Shown: positions 33,504-42,878, counted from the first letter of the stretch. The stretch is DNA of 64,000 nt from Gottschalkia purinilytica (GCF_001190785.1 NZ_LGSS01000002.1:124001-188000); one strand, 5' to 3'. Numbers and translations are program-made. The notes: generated by a model not told the origin, from the sequence alone.

Positions 33504-33971
33504 CTAAAGTAATGATACTACTTTATAGCTTAATAGAAATACTACTATTCCTGATGCAACTATTCCAGATATTATAGCTATCATAGCATCTCTAAACTTT
33601 ATTTTAAAAAGCGTGGCTACCACACATCCAGTCCAGGCACCTGTCGACGGAAGCGGAACAGCAACTAATATAAAAAGTCCAAATACACTATATTTTTTTA
33701 TCTTTTCTTTATGTTTCATTCCTTTATTCTTAGCCCATGTAAGTATACGTCCTATTCCTATTACATTTTCAAAGTATTTAAAAATAGGTTCTAGAAGTAT
33801 AAGTAAAAATGGTACTGGAACTATATTTCCTATTATACTTATAATAGTGCTATTTAAAGGACTTAACCCTAATGATATTCCGAAAGGGATAGCCCCTCTT
33901 AATTCAGATATAGGTGTAGCTGCTAGTAGCATTACAATATACTCTTTCTTTATAAGACTTAATATTTCCAA
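33504..33971 (-). CDS. Small multi-drug export family membrane protein (COG2426/PF06695)
   Basis: About 155 residues from TTG 33969-33971, which has GAGGGG seven bases upstream; an in-frame GTG at 33989 has no ribosome site. Four hydrophobic segments. The ATPISELRGAIPFGISLGLSP stretch and the second VAVPLPSTGAWTGCVVATLF repeat-like motif are those of PF06695. The paired, re-entrant Gly/Pro loops resemble DedA. The family name is historical; export of drugs is not well shown. Single gene, facing away from the tRNA. Confidence 0.85.
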   Translation of the reverse strand: MEILSLIKKEYIVMLLAATPISELRGAIPFGISLGLSPLNSTIISIIGNIVPVPFLLILLEPIFKYFENVIGIGRILTWAKNKGMKHKEKIKKYSVFGLFILVAVPLPSTGAWTGCVVATLFKIKFRDAMIAIISGIVASGIVVFLLSYKVVSLL

Positions 33972-34376
33972 AATCTTCCCCTCACTCACTTCTAATGCTC
34001 ATATTATTTAAGAATTCTATAATCTGTATTATATTAGATCTTGATAAATATCTAACTATATAATATATATCCCTATTTAAAGTGTATATAATTTAATCGG
34101 AACTTATTACCCCTATTTGCATATAATATTATATGGCCGACATTATACTATACCACTTAATAATATAATAATTAAGTAAATATTATTGAAATATAATATA
34201 TTATAAAGTATTTCCTCCATAAACATTTTACTTCTTTATGACTTTTTATAAATTACTATACATTTAAATTTATATTACATAACTGTAATTCTAAAGATAA
34301 TTAGCTTAATCCAAAGATTTATAGATATATCAAATACTAATCTAATGTTTTGACTGAAATTGTCGAAAATTAGACG
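33972..34376. other. Intergenic region before tRNA-Pro
   Basis: About 400 AT-rich bases. A perfect 16-bp palindrome (catataatattatatg) lies at 34120-34135 and may include a -10-like element for either direction. Nothing else is recognised. Confidence 0.35.
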
Positions 34377-34405
34377 TTGAATTTATTAATTAAATCATCT
34401 ATAAT
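34377..34405 (+). promoter_or_regulatory. Sigma-A promoter of tRNA-Pro
   Basis: TTGAAT (34377-34382), 17-base spacer, perfect TATAAT (34400-34405), 27 bases before the tRNA 5' end. Confidence 0.85.
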
Positions 34406-34432
34406 TTACGAGTAGTGAGTTGAAAAAACTAT

Positions 34433-34509
34433 CGGGGTGTAGCGCAGTTTGGTAGCGCACGTGGTTTGGGACCATGGGGCCGGGGGTTCGAGTCCCTCCA
34501 CCCCGACCA
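34433..34509 (+). tRNA. tRNA-Pro, anticodon TGG
   Basis: 77 bases including encoded CCA. The acceptor arms CGGGGTG and CACCCCG pair; D-arm AGCGCAGTTTGGTAGCGC; anticodon stem CGTGG/CCATG with loop TTTGGGA (anticodon TGG); T-arm GGGGG-TTCGAGT-CCCTC. It stands alone with its own promoter and terminator. Confidence 0.97.
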
Positions 34510-34514
34510 TATTT

Positions 34515-34542
34515 AAAAGCTGAGATTAATATCTCAGCTTTT
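34515..34542 (+). terminator. Terminator of tRNA-Pro
   Basis: Arms aaaagctgagat and atctcagctttt, perfect 12-bp stem, four-base loop, followed by TTTTT. Confidence 0.92.
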
Positions 34543-34759
34543 TTTATTTTCTTCATTTACTTATTTTTAATTTATGTCACTTTTATATATAAAGTGATGA
34601 TTTTTTTCAGTTTATTCTGTAATATATTTGTAAACTAGTCCAAATATGGTTTATTATATAATTAATACTAATGATTAAAGGCTTTTGTTGTCTAAAAAGT
34701 AAAAAATAACATACTAGTCTTTAAGGTTAAATATATACTTAAACAAAAGGAGGGGTTAT

Positions 34760-37582
34760 GTGAACAGATTTCTCAAAAAAATAGTGGTAGGGGTTTCTTC
34801 TTTAGCAATATGTTTGTGTACTTTTTCTAATGCCTTTGCTTATCCTACCTTATTACATGAAAATAAGATAAGTAAGAACTTATCAAGTGGTGTAGTACAT
34901 GAATCTATAAAACAATTTCACTCTAATGGTTGGTGGAATATAAATATTCTTAGGGTAAATTTAAACGATCAATATACTAAAATAGGTTCTCTTTTTAGTA
35001 ATAAAGGTGTATCTCATAAAGAAAAAGTAACTGATATGATGAAGGAATCAGGGGCAATTGCTGGTATAAATGGTGACTTTTTCGCAAATGAACACAGCTC
35101 TTTTCCTATAGGAGCAGTAATATCAGATGGAAAAGTTGTATCTACACCAGCTCATCATAGTAATGCGCATGTACCTGTTTTTGCTATTGATAAAGATAAA
35201 AATCCTTTTATGCTTTACTGGGATTGGGAAGTAAAAGCAATAAATAAAAACAGTGGACAAGGTGTTTCTCTCTTTGCTATAAACAAAGATACTAGAAATC
35301 ATGAAGAAGTTATAATGTACGATAGTAATTGGGGACAAAAGACTCATGGAAATAAGTTCAAAGATATGGTTGAAGTTGTAGTAACTGATAATATAGTAAG
35401 AGAAGTTAGAGTGGGAAAAGCTCCAATAACAATTCCTAATAACGGTTATGTACTATGTGGCAGAGGTAAAGTTAAAAATCAACTAATAAATACTTTTCCT
35501 GTTGGAACTCATGTTAACTTAGATGTAAAAGGTGCTCCTAACTTTAACAATATCTCTATGGCAGTAGGTGGAGGAAGTCTTTTAGTCAAAGATGGTGTAA
35601 GAGCAAAATTTGACATTAATATAAAGGGAAATCATCCTAGAACTGCTATAGGAATGTCCAAAGATAAAAAACAATTAATTATGCTAACTATAGACGGCAG
35701 GGATAAAACGTTTCAAGGAGTTAGTCAAGACGTTCTTGCAGATATGATGATTGCATTTGGAGCACATGATGCCATAAACTTCGATGGTGGCGGATCTACA
35801 ACAATGGCAGTTAAGACTAGAGAAAATAATCTCCCTGTACTAGTTAATAATCCATCTGATGGTAGCGAAAGGAAAGTTATAAATGGTGTAGGTATATTTG
35901 ATAATGCACCTATTGGTGCTCCTAAATATATAACTATACATACTGATGATAGTAAAATGTTTGTAAATACTACAAGAAAGTTCTCTATAAAAGTTTATGA
36001 TGAATATTATCATCCTTTAAATGTAGATACAAGTGGTACTACTTTCTCCATCGAAGGGATAAATGGAGTATTTAATGGAAACACTCTTACTGCTAATCAA
36101 GTAGGTACTGGAACAGTAAAAGCAAACTTTAATGGTATAATTGCTGAACACAAGATAAATGTTTTAAGTAGTCCAAAAGAAATAATAACAGACATTAATA
36201 AGCTTGGAATAGGAGTATCAAGTCAAAGAAGTTTAGGTAATATGTCTGGTAAAAATGGTAAAGGTCAAGTTGCTAAAATAGATCCTAATGATATAAATTG
36301 GGAAGTAGTTGGTAATGTTGGTTCTGTAAAAAATGGTGTATTTTACAGTAGTGAGTCTTCTAACTCAGGAGCTATAGTAGGTAAATTAGGAGACGCTATT
36401 AAAAATATATTAGTAACAGTTGGTAGTGTAGAAAAATCCATAGATGAACTAGAAAACTTAAATAGTATAAACCATACCTCTTATCCTAAAGACCTTGTTC
36501 CTGCAAGTATAGAAGTTAGCAATGAAAGCAAAGTTGGTAGTTATTCAGTTAAATTAAACTATGACTTTACCAAAACTAACGCAACTAGAGCTGCTTATGT
36601 ATTATTTGGTAGTAATGGTATCAAGCTACAAGACAATCCTCAAGGGGTCGGAATGTGGGTATATGGTAATAACGATAATAGTTGGTTAAGAGGAGACATA
36701 GTCGATTCTAAAGGACAAGCACATAAAATAGATTTTGCTAGAAATATAAATTGGAATGGATGGAAATGGGTAACTGCAGATATTCCTTCAAATGTTAGCT
36801 ATCCTGTTACTTTACAAAGAGTATATGCAGCTCAGCCTGATCCTAATACTAAGGTAGTAAGCAATATCCTAATAGACGGACTTAAAGCTTTATACAGCAA
36901 GGAATTTGATGGTGTGGATACTTCCATACTTCCTGGATCTACAAAAGCATCAGATGAAAGCTATAAGCAAGGTACTATTAAAGACAATGGATACAAATTT
37001 ATAGTAACTTTTGGAATAGACAATCTTAATAATAGCTTTAAACAAAATGCTGCAAATGGTATAAGAGATCGTGTAATGAATAGCAAGTATGCATTTTTCA
37101 TGGGTCCTATGACAAGTAGTGTTACTCAAGGATCAAATTCGGTTAATATGCCGATAGTATCAGGTTATCAACATATGAATGATAAAGACTTGTCTTTTAT
37201 AAAAATAGATAATTCTAAGAACGGAATAAGACTTACAAATCCTAATCAATGGTTGTGGCTAAAAGAAGGAATCAGCTACAATGATAAAAACAAAATAGTT
37301 ATACTACTTCCTAAGCCTGTATACGGATGGGGTGGATTCAGTGATGCTTTAGAAGCAGAATTATTCCATAATGTCCTTTCTGAACAAGCTCTTAAAGGAA
37401 AAGATATATTTGTAATATATGGACAAGGATATAATGTTGTAGATGTCAAAGATGGAGTAAGATATATTGGTATAAATAATCCTGATTTAAATGGAGGAGT
37501 AAACTTAAATAGCTTAAGATATCTTGAATTTATAGTAAATGATGACGATATTAGTTATCAATACTTACCTTTATTCAAATAA
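34760..37582 (+). CDS. Secreted phosphodiester glycosidase (NAGPA) domain protein with large C-terminal extension
   Basis: 940 residues. A signal peptide ends near AFA (residue 27). Residues 75-390 form the NAGPA/DUF2233 domain: GINGDFF, VGGGSLLVKDG, HPRTAIG, MLTIDGRD and INFDGGGSTTMAV are all there. Residues 390-470 look like a Big-type immunoglobulin fold. Residues 560-720 form a beta-rich part like a carbohydrate-binding module (VGMWVYGNNDNSWLRGDI). Residues 745-940 recall a calcineurin-like phosphoesterase fold whose metal residues are gone (PIVSGYQHM, NPNQWLWLKE, KPVYGWGGFSDALE). It probably acts on or binds a phosphodiester-linked wall sugar. The GTG start overlaps an ATG-TGA pair (34758-34763); AAGGAGGGG precedes it. 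Single gene. Confidence 0.85.
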   Translation: MNRFLKKIVVGVSSLAICLCTFSNAFAYPTLLHENKISKNLSSGVVHESIKQFHSNGWWNINILRVNLNDQYTKIGSLFSNKGVSHKEKVTDMMKESGAIAGINGDFFANEHSSFPIGAVISDGKVVSTPAHHSNAHVPVFAIDKDKNPFMLYWDWEVKAINKNSGQGVSLFAINKDTRNHEEVIMYDSNWGQKTHGNKFKDMVEVVVTDNIVREVRVGKAPITIPNNGYVLCGRGKVKNQLINTFPVGTHVNLDVKGAPNFNNISMAVGGGSLLVKDGVRAKFDINIKGNHPRTAIGMSKDKKQLIMLTIDGRDKTFQGVSQDVLADMMIAFGAHDAINFDGGGSTTMAVKTRENNLPVLVNNPSDGSERKVINGVGIFDNAPIGAPKYITIHTDDSKMFVNTTRKFSIKVYDEYYHPLNVDTSGTTFSIEGINGVFNGNTLTANQVGTGTVKANFNGIIAEHKINVLSSPKEIITDINKLGIGVSSQRSLGNMSGKNGKGQVAKIDPNDINWEVVGNVGSVKNGVFYSSESSNSGAIVGKLGDAIKNILVTVGSVEKSIDELENLNSINHTSYPKDLVPASIEVSNESKVGSYSVKLNYDFTKTNATRAAYVLFGSNGIKLQDNPQGVGMWVYGNNDNSWLRGDIVDSKGQAHKIDFARNINWNGWKWVTADIPSNVSYPVTLQRVYAAQPDPNTKVVSNILIDGLKALYSKEFDGVDTSILPGSTKASDESYKQGTIKDNGYKFIVTFGIDNLNNSFKQNAANGIRDRVMNSKYAFFMGPMTSSVTQGSNSVNMPIVSGYQHMNDKDLSFIKIDNSKNGIRLTNPNQWLWLKEGISYNDKNKIVILLPKPVYGWGGFSDALEAELFHNVLSEQALKGKDIFVIYGQGYNVVDVKDGVRYIGINNPDLNGGVNLNSLRYLEFIVNDDDISYQYLPLFK

Positions 37583-37713
37583 AAGTAGGGGATATCCCCT
37601 ACTTTTTCTGTTTTTGAATAATCTATAGTTACCTTAAATGTCATTATAACTGTAACTGTGATAATAGTGAAAATAATTGCTATAAGAGAATAATATAAGT
37701 GTCTTTTTTTCAC
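37558..37713 (-). CDS. Small membrane protein overlapping the glycosidase 3' end (convergent)
   Basis: 51 residues from a GTG at 37711-37713 with an ideal AGGAGGTGA seven bases upstream. MKKRHLYYSLIAIIFTIITVTVIM is a signal anchor; the short tail ends in GDIPYFYLNKGKY. The last 25 bases overlap the glycosidase gene on the other strand, and the terminator hairpin at 37581-37606 lies inside this reading frame. The strong ribosome site and membrane helix support it. I do not recognise the family. Confidence 0.6.
   Translation of the reverse strand: MKKRHLYYSLIAIIFTIITVTVIMTFKVTIDYSKTEKVGDIPYFYLNKGKY
37581..37606 (+). terminator. Terminator of the glycosidase gene
   Basis: Arms aaaagtagggg and cccctactttt, perfect 11-bp stem, four-base loop atat, followed by T/C. 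It begins within the stop codon and is read through by the convergent small gene. Confidence 0.9.
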
Positions 37714-38053
37714 GATATTCACCTCCTACTTTTCTTCTTTTTTATAGTATTTCCTTTAAATTCCTTATATATTCTTTCTCTATTCAATAACTAATATACA
37801 TTAATATTAAATATTATTAATTTAACTCATTATGATAGTTAGCTTTTTATATTGAAATTACTGGTTTTAAATCATTAGACTTTTAAGGAAAGATATTATT
37901 ATAGTATTTTTAACATTATTAAGATTTAATTAGCGCAATATACTAGTTCACCCTATATCTTTTAGTTTTAAGTGTCCAATTATTAATATATAGAATAATA
38001 TTTAGCTATCCCCAATATATATTTAATACTATATTTTCTGGGGGTGTGCTTTT
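37714..38053. other. Intergenic region upstream of yyaC
   Basis: 340 AT-rich bases. A CCCCA/TGGGG hairpin (about 38014-38043) lies directly in front of the yyaC start and includes its ribosome site. I find no clear sporulation promoter. No coding sequence is seen. Confidence 0.35.
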
Positions 38054-38587
38054 TTGTATTCTATTAATGAAATAAGTGTCTCTTTTACTAATAACTCTGC
38101 CTCTGAATTAATAGGAAGGTATGTAAAACCTTTTTTACATAAAGATAATAAATATAATGATGTTATTATAGTTTGCATAGGTACTGATAGATGTATAGGA
38201 GATTGCCTAGGACCTTTAGTAGGAACTATGTTAAAAGAAAAAAACTTTCCCATAAATGTTTATGGAACTGTAGAAGACCCTATACATGCCGTTAACTTAA
38301 GCAAAAAACTATATAATATTAAACAGAAACATCCCAATGCTTTCATAATAGCTATAGATGCAAGTTTAGGTGAAAAAGAATCCATAGGAAGTATACAAAT
38401 AAGAAAAGGTCCTATTTATCCTGGAAAAGGAGTAGGTAAAAAACTTCAATCTGTAGGTGATTTATCTATAATCGGAATTGTTAATGATGGTAAATCTTCA
38501 AATGGATTCGCTCTACATAATGTAAGGCTATCATTTATAATGGATCTAGCTAAATCAATAGTTACAGGTTTGACAAAAGCATTATAA
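38054..38587 (+). CDS. yyaC: Spore protease YyaC
   Basis: 177 residues. VIIVCIGTDRCIGDCLGPLVG near residue 40, VYGTVEDPIHAVNL near 75 and IIAIDASLGEKESIGSI near 105 match YyaC, a Gpr/hydrogenase-maturation-fold protease annotated in spore formers (DUF1256). The start is TTG at 38054-38056 with GGGGGTG seven bases upstream; no ATG or GTG in frame is closer. YyaC is expressed late in sporulation in other species and its target is not well defined. Single gene, followed by a bidirectional terminator. Confidence 0.9.
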   Translation: MYSINEISVSFTNNSASELIGRYVKPFLHKDNKYNDVIIVCIGTDRCIGDCLGPLVGTMLKEKNFPINVYGTVEDPIHAVNLSKKLYNIKQKHPNAFIIAIDASLGEKESIGSIQIRKGPIYPGKGVGKKLQSVGDLSIIGIVNDGKSSNGFALHNVRLSFIMDLAKSIVTGLTKAL

Positions 38588-38592
38588 AAAAT

Positions 38593-38643
38593 AAAACATT
38601 ACAGTAAGGTATTTTTACTAATTAACCTTTCTTGTAATGTTTT
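38593..38643. terminator. Bidirectional terminator yyaC / phosphohexomutase
   Basis: Arms aaaacattaca and tgtaatgtttt with an additional inner aggt/acct pair; A run on one side and T run on the other. It serves two convergent genes. Confidence 0.85.
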
Positions 38644-38657
38644 TTATATTTAATACT

Positions 38658-40376
38658 TTATATTATATGCTTTATTTTTGCCTGTATAATATCTTTTATA
38701 AGCCTAGCTTTTTTAATTGCGTCTTCCCTTGTCTTACCTGTTCCTGTTATATATATTTTAAGTTTTGGCTCTGTTCCAGAAGGTCTTAATGCATACCAAG
38801 AATTATCTTCAAATACAAACTTCATTACATTTTCTTTAGGTAAGTCTATCTCTTTAACATCTCCATTTGATAGATAAGTCTTACTTTCTTTATAGTCACT
38901 TACCTGTAATAATCTCAGGTTTTTTATATCTTTAGGATAATCAACTCTAAATAAGTTCATTATATCTTCTATCTTTTTTCTACCTTCTATTCCTTCTAAC
39001 TTTATAGAATATAAATCATCTACAAAGTATCCAAATCTATTATATAAGTTTTCCACTGCTTCATGCAAAGTCATTCCATTCGATTTATAATATCCTGCCA
39101 TTTCACATATAAGCATAGAAGTCACAACTCCGTCTTTATCTCTAACATATCCTCCTGGAAGATACCCGTGACTTTCCTCATAACCAAATTCAAAGGTAAA
39201 CTTTCCAGTTTCCTCAAACTCTCCTATTTTATCTCCTATATATTTAAATCCTGTGAGAGTATCTATTGTTTTAACCCCATAGCTTTGTCCTATAGTTCTT
39301 CCTAATTCACTTGTTACTATAGTTTTTATAAGTACACTATTATTAGATAACATTCCTCTTTCTTTTCTTTCTCTTAGAATATAGTCCAAAAGTAAAGCTC
39401 CTATCTCATTTCCCTTTAAAGAAATATACTCTCCTTTTGTATCCTTAACTACAACTCCTACTCTATCACAATCTGGATCAGTTCCTATAAGTATATCACT
39501 GTCTATGCTTTTCCCTAATTCTATAGCAAGTTTAAAGGCTTCCTTTTCTTCAGGATTAGGATATTTAACTGTAGAAAATTTATAATCAGGATTTTCTTGT
39601 TCTTTAACTACATATATATTTTTAAATCCTCTTTCACTTAATACCCTTCTCACAGGAATATTACCTGTTCCATGAAGTGGTGTATATACTATCTTAATAC
39701 CTTTATCTATGTCCTCTCTTAAAGAATACTTTTTTACTTCTTCTATATACTTATCATCTACTTCTTTACCTATTATTTCTAAAAGATTTAGTTCTTTAGC
39801 TTTTGATTCCTCTATAATACTTATCTTTGTAATATCTTCAATTTTTCTTGCTTCTTCTATTATTTTATCTGCTTCATATGATAAAAATTGACCACCATCA
39901 CTTCCATATGCCTTATAACCATTATATTCTGCTGGATTATGACTAGCTGTAATAACTATTCCAGCATTAGCCTTAAAATATCTTATAGCAAATGATAGCT
40001 CAGGTGTACTTCTTATATCTTCAAATAGATATACTTTTATATTATTAGTACATAGCACCAACGCTGCTATTTTTGCAAATTCATCTGATTTATATCTAGA
40101 ATCATATGCTATAACTACTCTTCGTTGTTGACTATCAGAATTTTTGATAATATAATTAGCTAAACCTTGTGTAGTTTTAGCAACAGTATATTTGTTCATT
40201 CTATTAGTACCAGCACCTATCTTGCCTCTTAATCCCCCTGTTCCAAACTCCAAATCCTTATAAAATCTATCCTCTATCTCTTCTTCATTATGTCTTATAC
40301 CTAACAATTCTTTTTTAGTTTCATCGTCAAAATAGCCATTTTCAACCCAGTAATTATACTTTTCCCAAAAACTCAT
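38658..40376 (-). CDS. pgcA: Alpha-phosphoglucomutase / phosphomannomutase
   Basis: 572 residues. The catalytic serine loop VITASHNPAEYNGYKAYG (about residue 143), the metal loop GTDPDCDRVGVV (about 300), the sugar loop FGYEESHGYLPG (about 400) and the phosphate site LRPSGTEPKLKIY (about 530) are intact. It converts glucose-1-P and glucose-6-P, leading to UDP-glucose for wall or glycolipid synthesis. The protein matches PgcA/PgmM of Firmicutes in length. It is followed by 24 bases from the TIM-barrel gene, so they form an operon. Start ATG with GGGAGGAT, about 12 bases away, somewhat far. Confidence 0.93.
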   Translation of the reverse strand: MSFWEKYNYWVENGYFDDETKKELLGIRHNEEEIEDRFYKDLEFGTGGLRGKIGAGTNRMNKYTVAKTTQGLANYIIKNSDSQQRRVVIAYDSRYKSDEFAKIAALVLCTNNIKVYLFEDIRSTPELSFAIRYFKANAGIVITASHNPAEYNGYKAYGSDGGQFLSYEADKIIEEARKIEDITKISIIEESKAKELNLLEIIGKEVDDKYIEEVKKYSLREDIDKGIKIVYTPLHGTGNIPVRRVLSERGFKNIYVVKEQENPDYKFSTVKYPNPEEKEAFKLAIELGKSIDSDILIGTDPDCDRVGVVVKDTKGEYISLKGNEIGALLLDYILRERKERGMLSNNSVLIKTIVTSELGRTIGQSYGVKTIDTLTGFKYIGDKIGEFEETGKFTFEFGYEESHGYLPGGYVRDKDGVVTSMLICEMAGYYKSNGMTLHEAVENLYNRFGYFVDDLYSIKLEGIEGRKKIEDIMNLFRVDYPKDIKNLRLLQVSDYKESKTYLSNGDVKEIDLPKENVMKFVFEDNSWYALRPSGTEPKLKIYITGTGKTREDAIKKARLIKDIIQAKIKHII

Positions 40377-40400
40377 ATGAGACCCTATCCTCCCTTAAGT

Positions 40401-41258
40401 TTATAAATTTTCAGCTGTTTTTCTAACATTAGTAAACTTACAGACCATTTCGTTTACCCATTTGACTCCCTCTTCAAAGTATTCTTTATCTTTATATTTA
40501 AAATTTGGTTCAAATATTATATACATATCTTCATTATATAGTAGTGATATTTCAAGTGTCTTTTCTATGTCAATCCATCCATCTTCTTTGCTTTGACTAG
40601 GATGAACAGGTATATATCCATACTTTTCTAAATCTTCATTTGATTTTGTATTCCAAATATGAATAGCCTTTGTAAATGGAAGTAATCTTTCAAGTTCTTT
40701 AAAATAGTCTAAATCACAATCTTTACATACATTATAAAGCTGTCCTATATCTAGGCATAATCCTAGATTGTCATAGTCTTTAACTAGATCTACCCATTCT
40801 TGAGGCATTCTAAGCCTATCATTATATACAGCATACTCTATATATATAGGTAATTTATATGCAATACTTAACTTATTTATTCTTTTTATACTTTTCTTTG
40901 CAAGCTCTTTCAATTCCTCATCACTAATATCCATGTCCATAGCCCTTGAAGTAAAATGTACAACTACATAGTCTGTTGGTAAACTTGTTGCCATTTTTAA
41001 ATTTATCTCTAATATTTCAAAAGTTGCTTCCCTTAACCTCATATTTTTGCTTAAGTAGTAAGTTAAAGTTGGATCAACCTGGTGAAAAACAGGTGCATGA
41101 TAACTTACCCTTATAGGATAATTTTTATTAAGTTTAAGTAATGAAGTTATGTCACTTGCATTTGAAAATTTATGACATAATTGAATTCTTTTAAATTTAT
41201 GTTCAGTTATATAGTCCGTCCCTACATTATATATGCAAATTCCAAGCTGTGAATTCAT
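40401..41258 (-). CDS. Sugar-phosphate isomerase/epimerase-like TIM-barrel protein
   Basis: 285 residues of the AP-endonuclease-2 TIM-barrel group (xylose-isomerase-like). RVSYHAPVF, DYVVVHFTSRA, IYIEYAVYN, GLCLDIGQLY and AIHIWNTKSNED carry the His, Glu and Asp residues of the usual metal site; the final MYIIFEPN supplies a Glu. Enzymes of this group are isomerases, epimerases or nucleases. It is upstream of pgcA in one operon, which favours a sugar role. The exact reaction cannot be given. Confidence 0.8.
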   Translation of the reverse strand: MNSQLGICIYNVGTDYITEHKFKRIQLCHKFSNASDITSLLKLNKNYPIRVSYHAPVFHQVDPTLTYYLSKNMRLREATFEILEINLKMATSLPTDYVVVHFTSRAMDMDISDEELKELAKKSIKRINKLSIAYKLPIYIEYAVYNDRLRMPQEWVDLVKDYDNLGLCLDIGQLYNVCKDCDLDYFKELERLLPFTKAIHIWNTKSNEDLEKYGYIPVHPSQSKEDGWIDIEKTLEISLLYNEDMYIIFEPNFKYKDKEYFEEGVKWVNEMVCKFTNVRKTAENL

Positions 41259-41353
41259 ATATTACCTCCTTACCAAAACGTTACATTTCATATATTATAG
41301 CATATACACATATAAAAAAGTAAAATAGGTTAATTGTAAATTATTAATGATAT

Positions 41354-41406
41354 AAAAAAGCCTGTAATAAAGTAGATTAAAGTCTACTCTTACTACAGGC
41401 TTTTTT
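41354..41406 (-). terminator. Nested terminator after the first SLH gene
   Basis: Outer arms aaaaaagcctgta and tacaggctttttt with an inner gtagatt-aaa-gtctac hairpin. T run on the minus strand. Confidence 0.88.
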
Positions 41407-41408
41407 TC

Positions 41409-42119
41409 TTATATATAAAATTCTACTAATCTATATATAACTGAAGCTGATTGTGCTCTTGTTGCTATGCCATTTGGTGAAAATTGAGTTTGACTCATTC
41501 CACTCATGATTCCACTTTTTATAAGCTTAGCTACATGTGTTCTAGCCCAACTTTGTATACTTCCGCTATCTTTAAATTGTGATAATATTTTTGTAGTTTC
41601 TTCAGATGTTACTGTAACATCATCTTCTAAGTAACTACTTATTATAGCAGCCATTTCTGTTCTTGATATACTTTTATCTGGCTTAAATGTACCATCCTCA
41701 TATCCACTTATTACTCCCATATAAACAGCTGTTGCTATATGATTTGAATACCACTTTCCAGCTTTAACATCTTTAAATTCATCTTCATATTCAACCAAGC
41801 CTTCTTTTCCATAAAATGTATTTACAAAAATTGTAGCAAATTCAGCTCTTGTTATGCTTGTTTCAGGCTTGAAAGTTCCATCTGGATGTCCTGTTATAAC
41901 TCCTGCTAAGGCTAATATTTCAATATAATAACTTGCCCAATGTGTAAATGGTACATCTTTAAATTTAGGTTGTCCTGCACTACTAAATGCCTTTACTTCA
42001 GAGGAATTATTGATATTTACTTTTGGTCCGATTTCTGCTGATGCGAAAGTAGGAACGTTTAATAATAACATACTTAATGCTGTGAATAATACAAGTAACT
42101 TTTTAGTAAGTTTGTTCAT
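41409..42119 (-). CDS. SLH-domain surface protein, first copy
   Basis: 236 residues. A signal peptide (KKLLVLFTALSMLLLNVPTFASA) is followed by three SLH repeats: FKDVPFTHWASYYIEILALAGVITGHPDGTFKP, FKDVKAGKWYSNHIATAV...GVISGYEDG, and the degenerate FKDSGSIQSWARTHVAKLIKSGIMSG (given in parts). SLH repeats bind pyruvylated wall polymer. There is nothing outside the repeats, so it is an anchor without a visible catalytic part. It is paralogous to the gene at 42930-43580 and shares its promoter block. Start ATG with ACGGAGGTT. Single gene. Confidence 0.93.
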   Translation of the reverse strand: MNKLTKKLLVLFTALSMLLLNVPTFASAEIGPKVNINNSSEVKAFSSAGQPKFKDVPFTHWASYYIEILALAGVITGHPDGTFKPETSITRAEFATIFVNTFYGKEGLVEYEDEFKDVKAGKWYSNHIATAVYMGVISGYEDGTFKPDKSISRTEMAAIISSYLEDDVTVTSEETTKILSQFKDSGSIQSWARTHVAKLIKSGIMSGMSQTQFSPNGIATRAQSASVIYRLVEFYI

Positions 42120-42203
42120 TAGTGTTTTAACCTCCGTCTTATGGTAATATTGTATTTTTAAATAATATGTAGCTAATAAAGTAAAGACATCTACACATTA
42201 TCA

Positions 42204-42239
42204 TAGATGTATTATACTTACATCCAAATAATTTTGCAA
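42204..42239 (-). promoter_or_regulatory. SLH gene promoter, copy one
   Basis: Minus-strand TTGCAA (42234-42239), 17 bases, TATAAT (42211-42216), then ACATCTATGATAAT. The 20 bases TATAATACATCTATGATAAT also occur at the second SLH gene, so the start of the two transcripts is the same. The preceding ATATTGCAAAA is shared as well. Confidence 0.75.
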
Positions 42240-42311
42240 TATGTACTTTTTAATTTTATATACTTTATAACAATAAAGTTGTTAATATAATTTTTTGTAG
42301 TAAAAAACCAA

Positions 42312-42776
42312 TTATATTTTCTTTAATTCATCTATTAATGTATTAATTAAATTTTCATCAAAATCAGTAATTATAGTCTCTTTAGGAGTATCATACACGT
42401 CAAAGTCTTTATTATCTAATCCTATATCATGCAAACTTTTTATATCATTATCATATATATTTTCTATCACGAAATCTTCCCAGTCACTTAAAGAAACAAT
42501 AATTTTAGAATCTTTAATAATATCATAAGCAAACAGATCGTTATTAAACATTACTTTTTTTACATCATCATTTACTTTGATAGATAGTTTTGATTTAAGG
42601 GAATCATGTTTCTCTTCATGAATATTATCAATCTTCATAATTTTATTATAAATTTCATTTTCGTATTCTCTGTTTATATAGGCAATTATTAAGTCACTTT
42701 TATCAAAATAGTAGTTTAATAAATTGGTTTTCTTATTAGTATCTAAGTTTCCTAAATTAATATAAATATATCTCAT
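42312..42776 (-). CDS. Unknown cytosolic protein between the SLH genes
   Basis: 154 residues, acidic and rich in Asp, Asn and Ile. No signal, membrane segment or known motif is visible. The start MRYIYINLGNLDTNKKTNLLNYYF and the repeated VSLSDWEDFVIENIYDND give an alpha/beta outline. It lies between two SLH paralogues; the SLH-2 terminator at 42879-42901 lies upstream of it, so it may have its own weak promoter or rely on readthrough. AAGAGGTG precedes the ATG. No function is proposed. Confidence 0.65.
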   Translation of the reverse strand: MRYIYINLGNLDTNKKTNLLNYYFDKSDLIIAYINREYENEIYNKIMKIDNIHEEKHDSLKSKLSIKVNDDVKKVMFNNDLFAYDIIKDSKIIVSLSDWEDFVIENIYDNDIKSLHDIGLDNKDFDVYDTPKETIITDFDENLINTLIDELKKI

Positions 42777-42878
42777 ATTTATACACCTCTTTTATAACTT
42801 AATCTATAATTAAGCTTATATTTCTAAGTCTTATCAGAAAATACTATATATGTTTTACACAAAACTAAAATAAAAAAT

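Noticed and set aside
34541-34759. Cyclic-di-GMP riboswitch in front of the secreted glycosidase
   Set aside because: I looked for the GEMM core sequence here and at the flagellar and SLH genes and did not find it.
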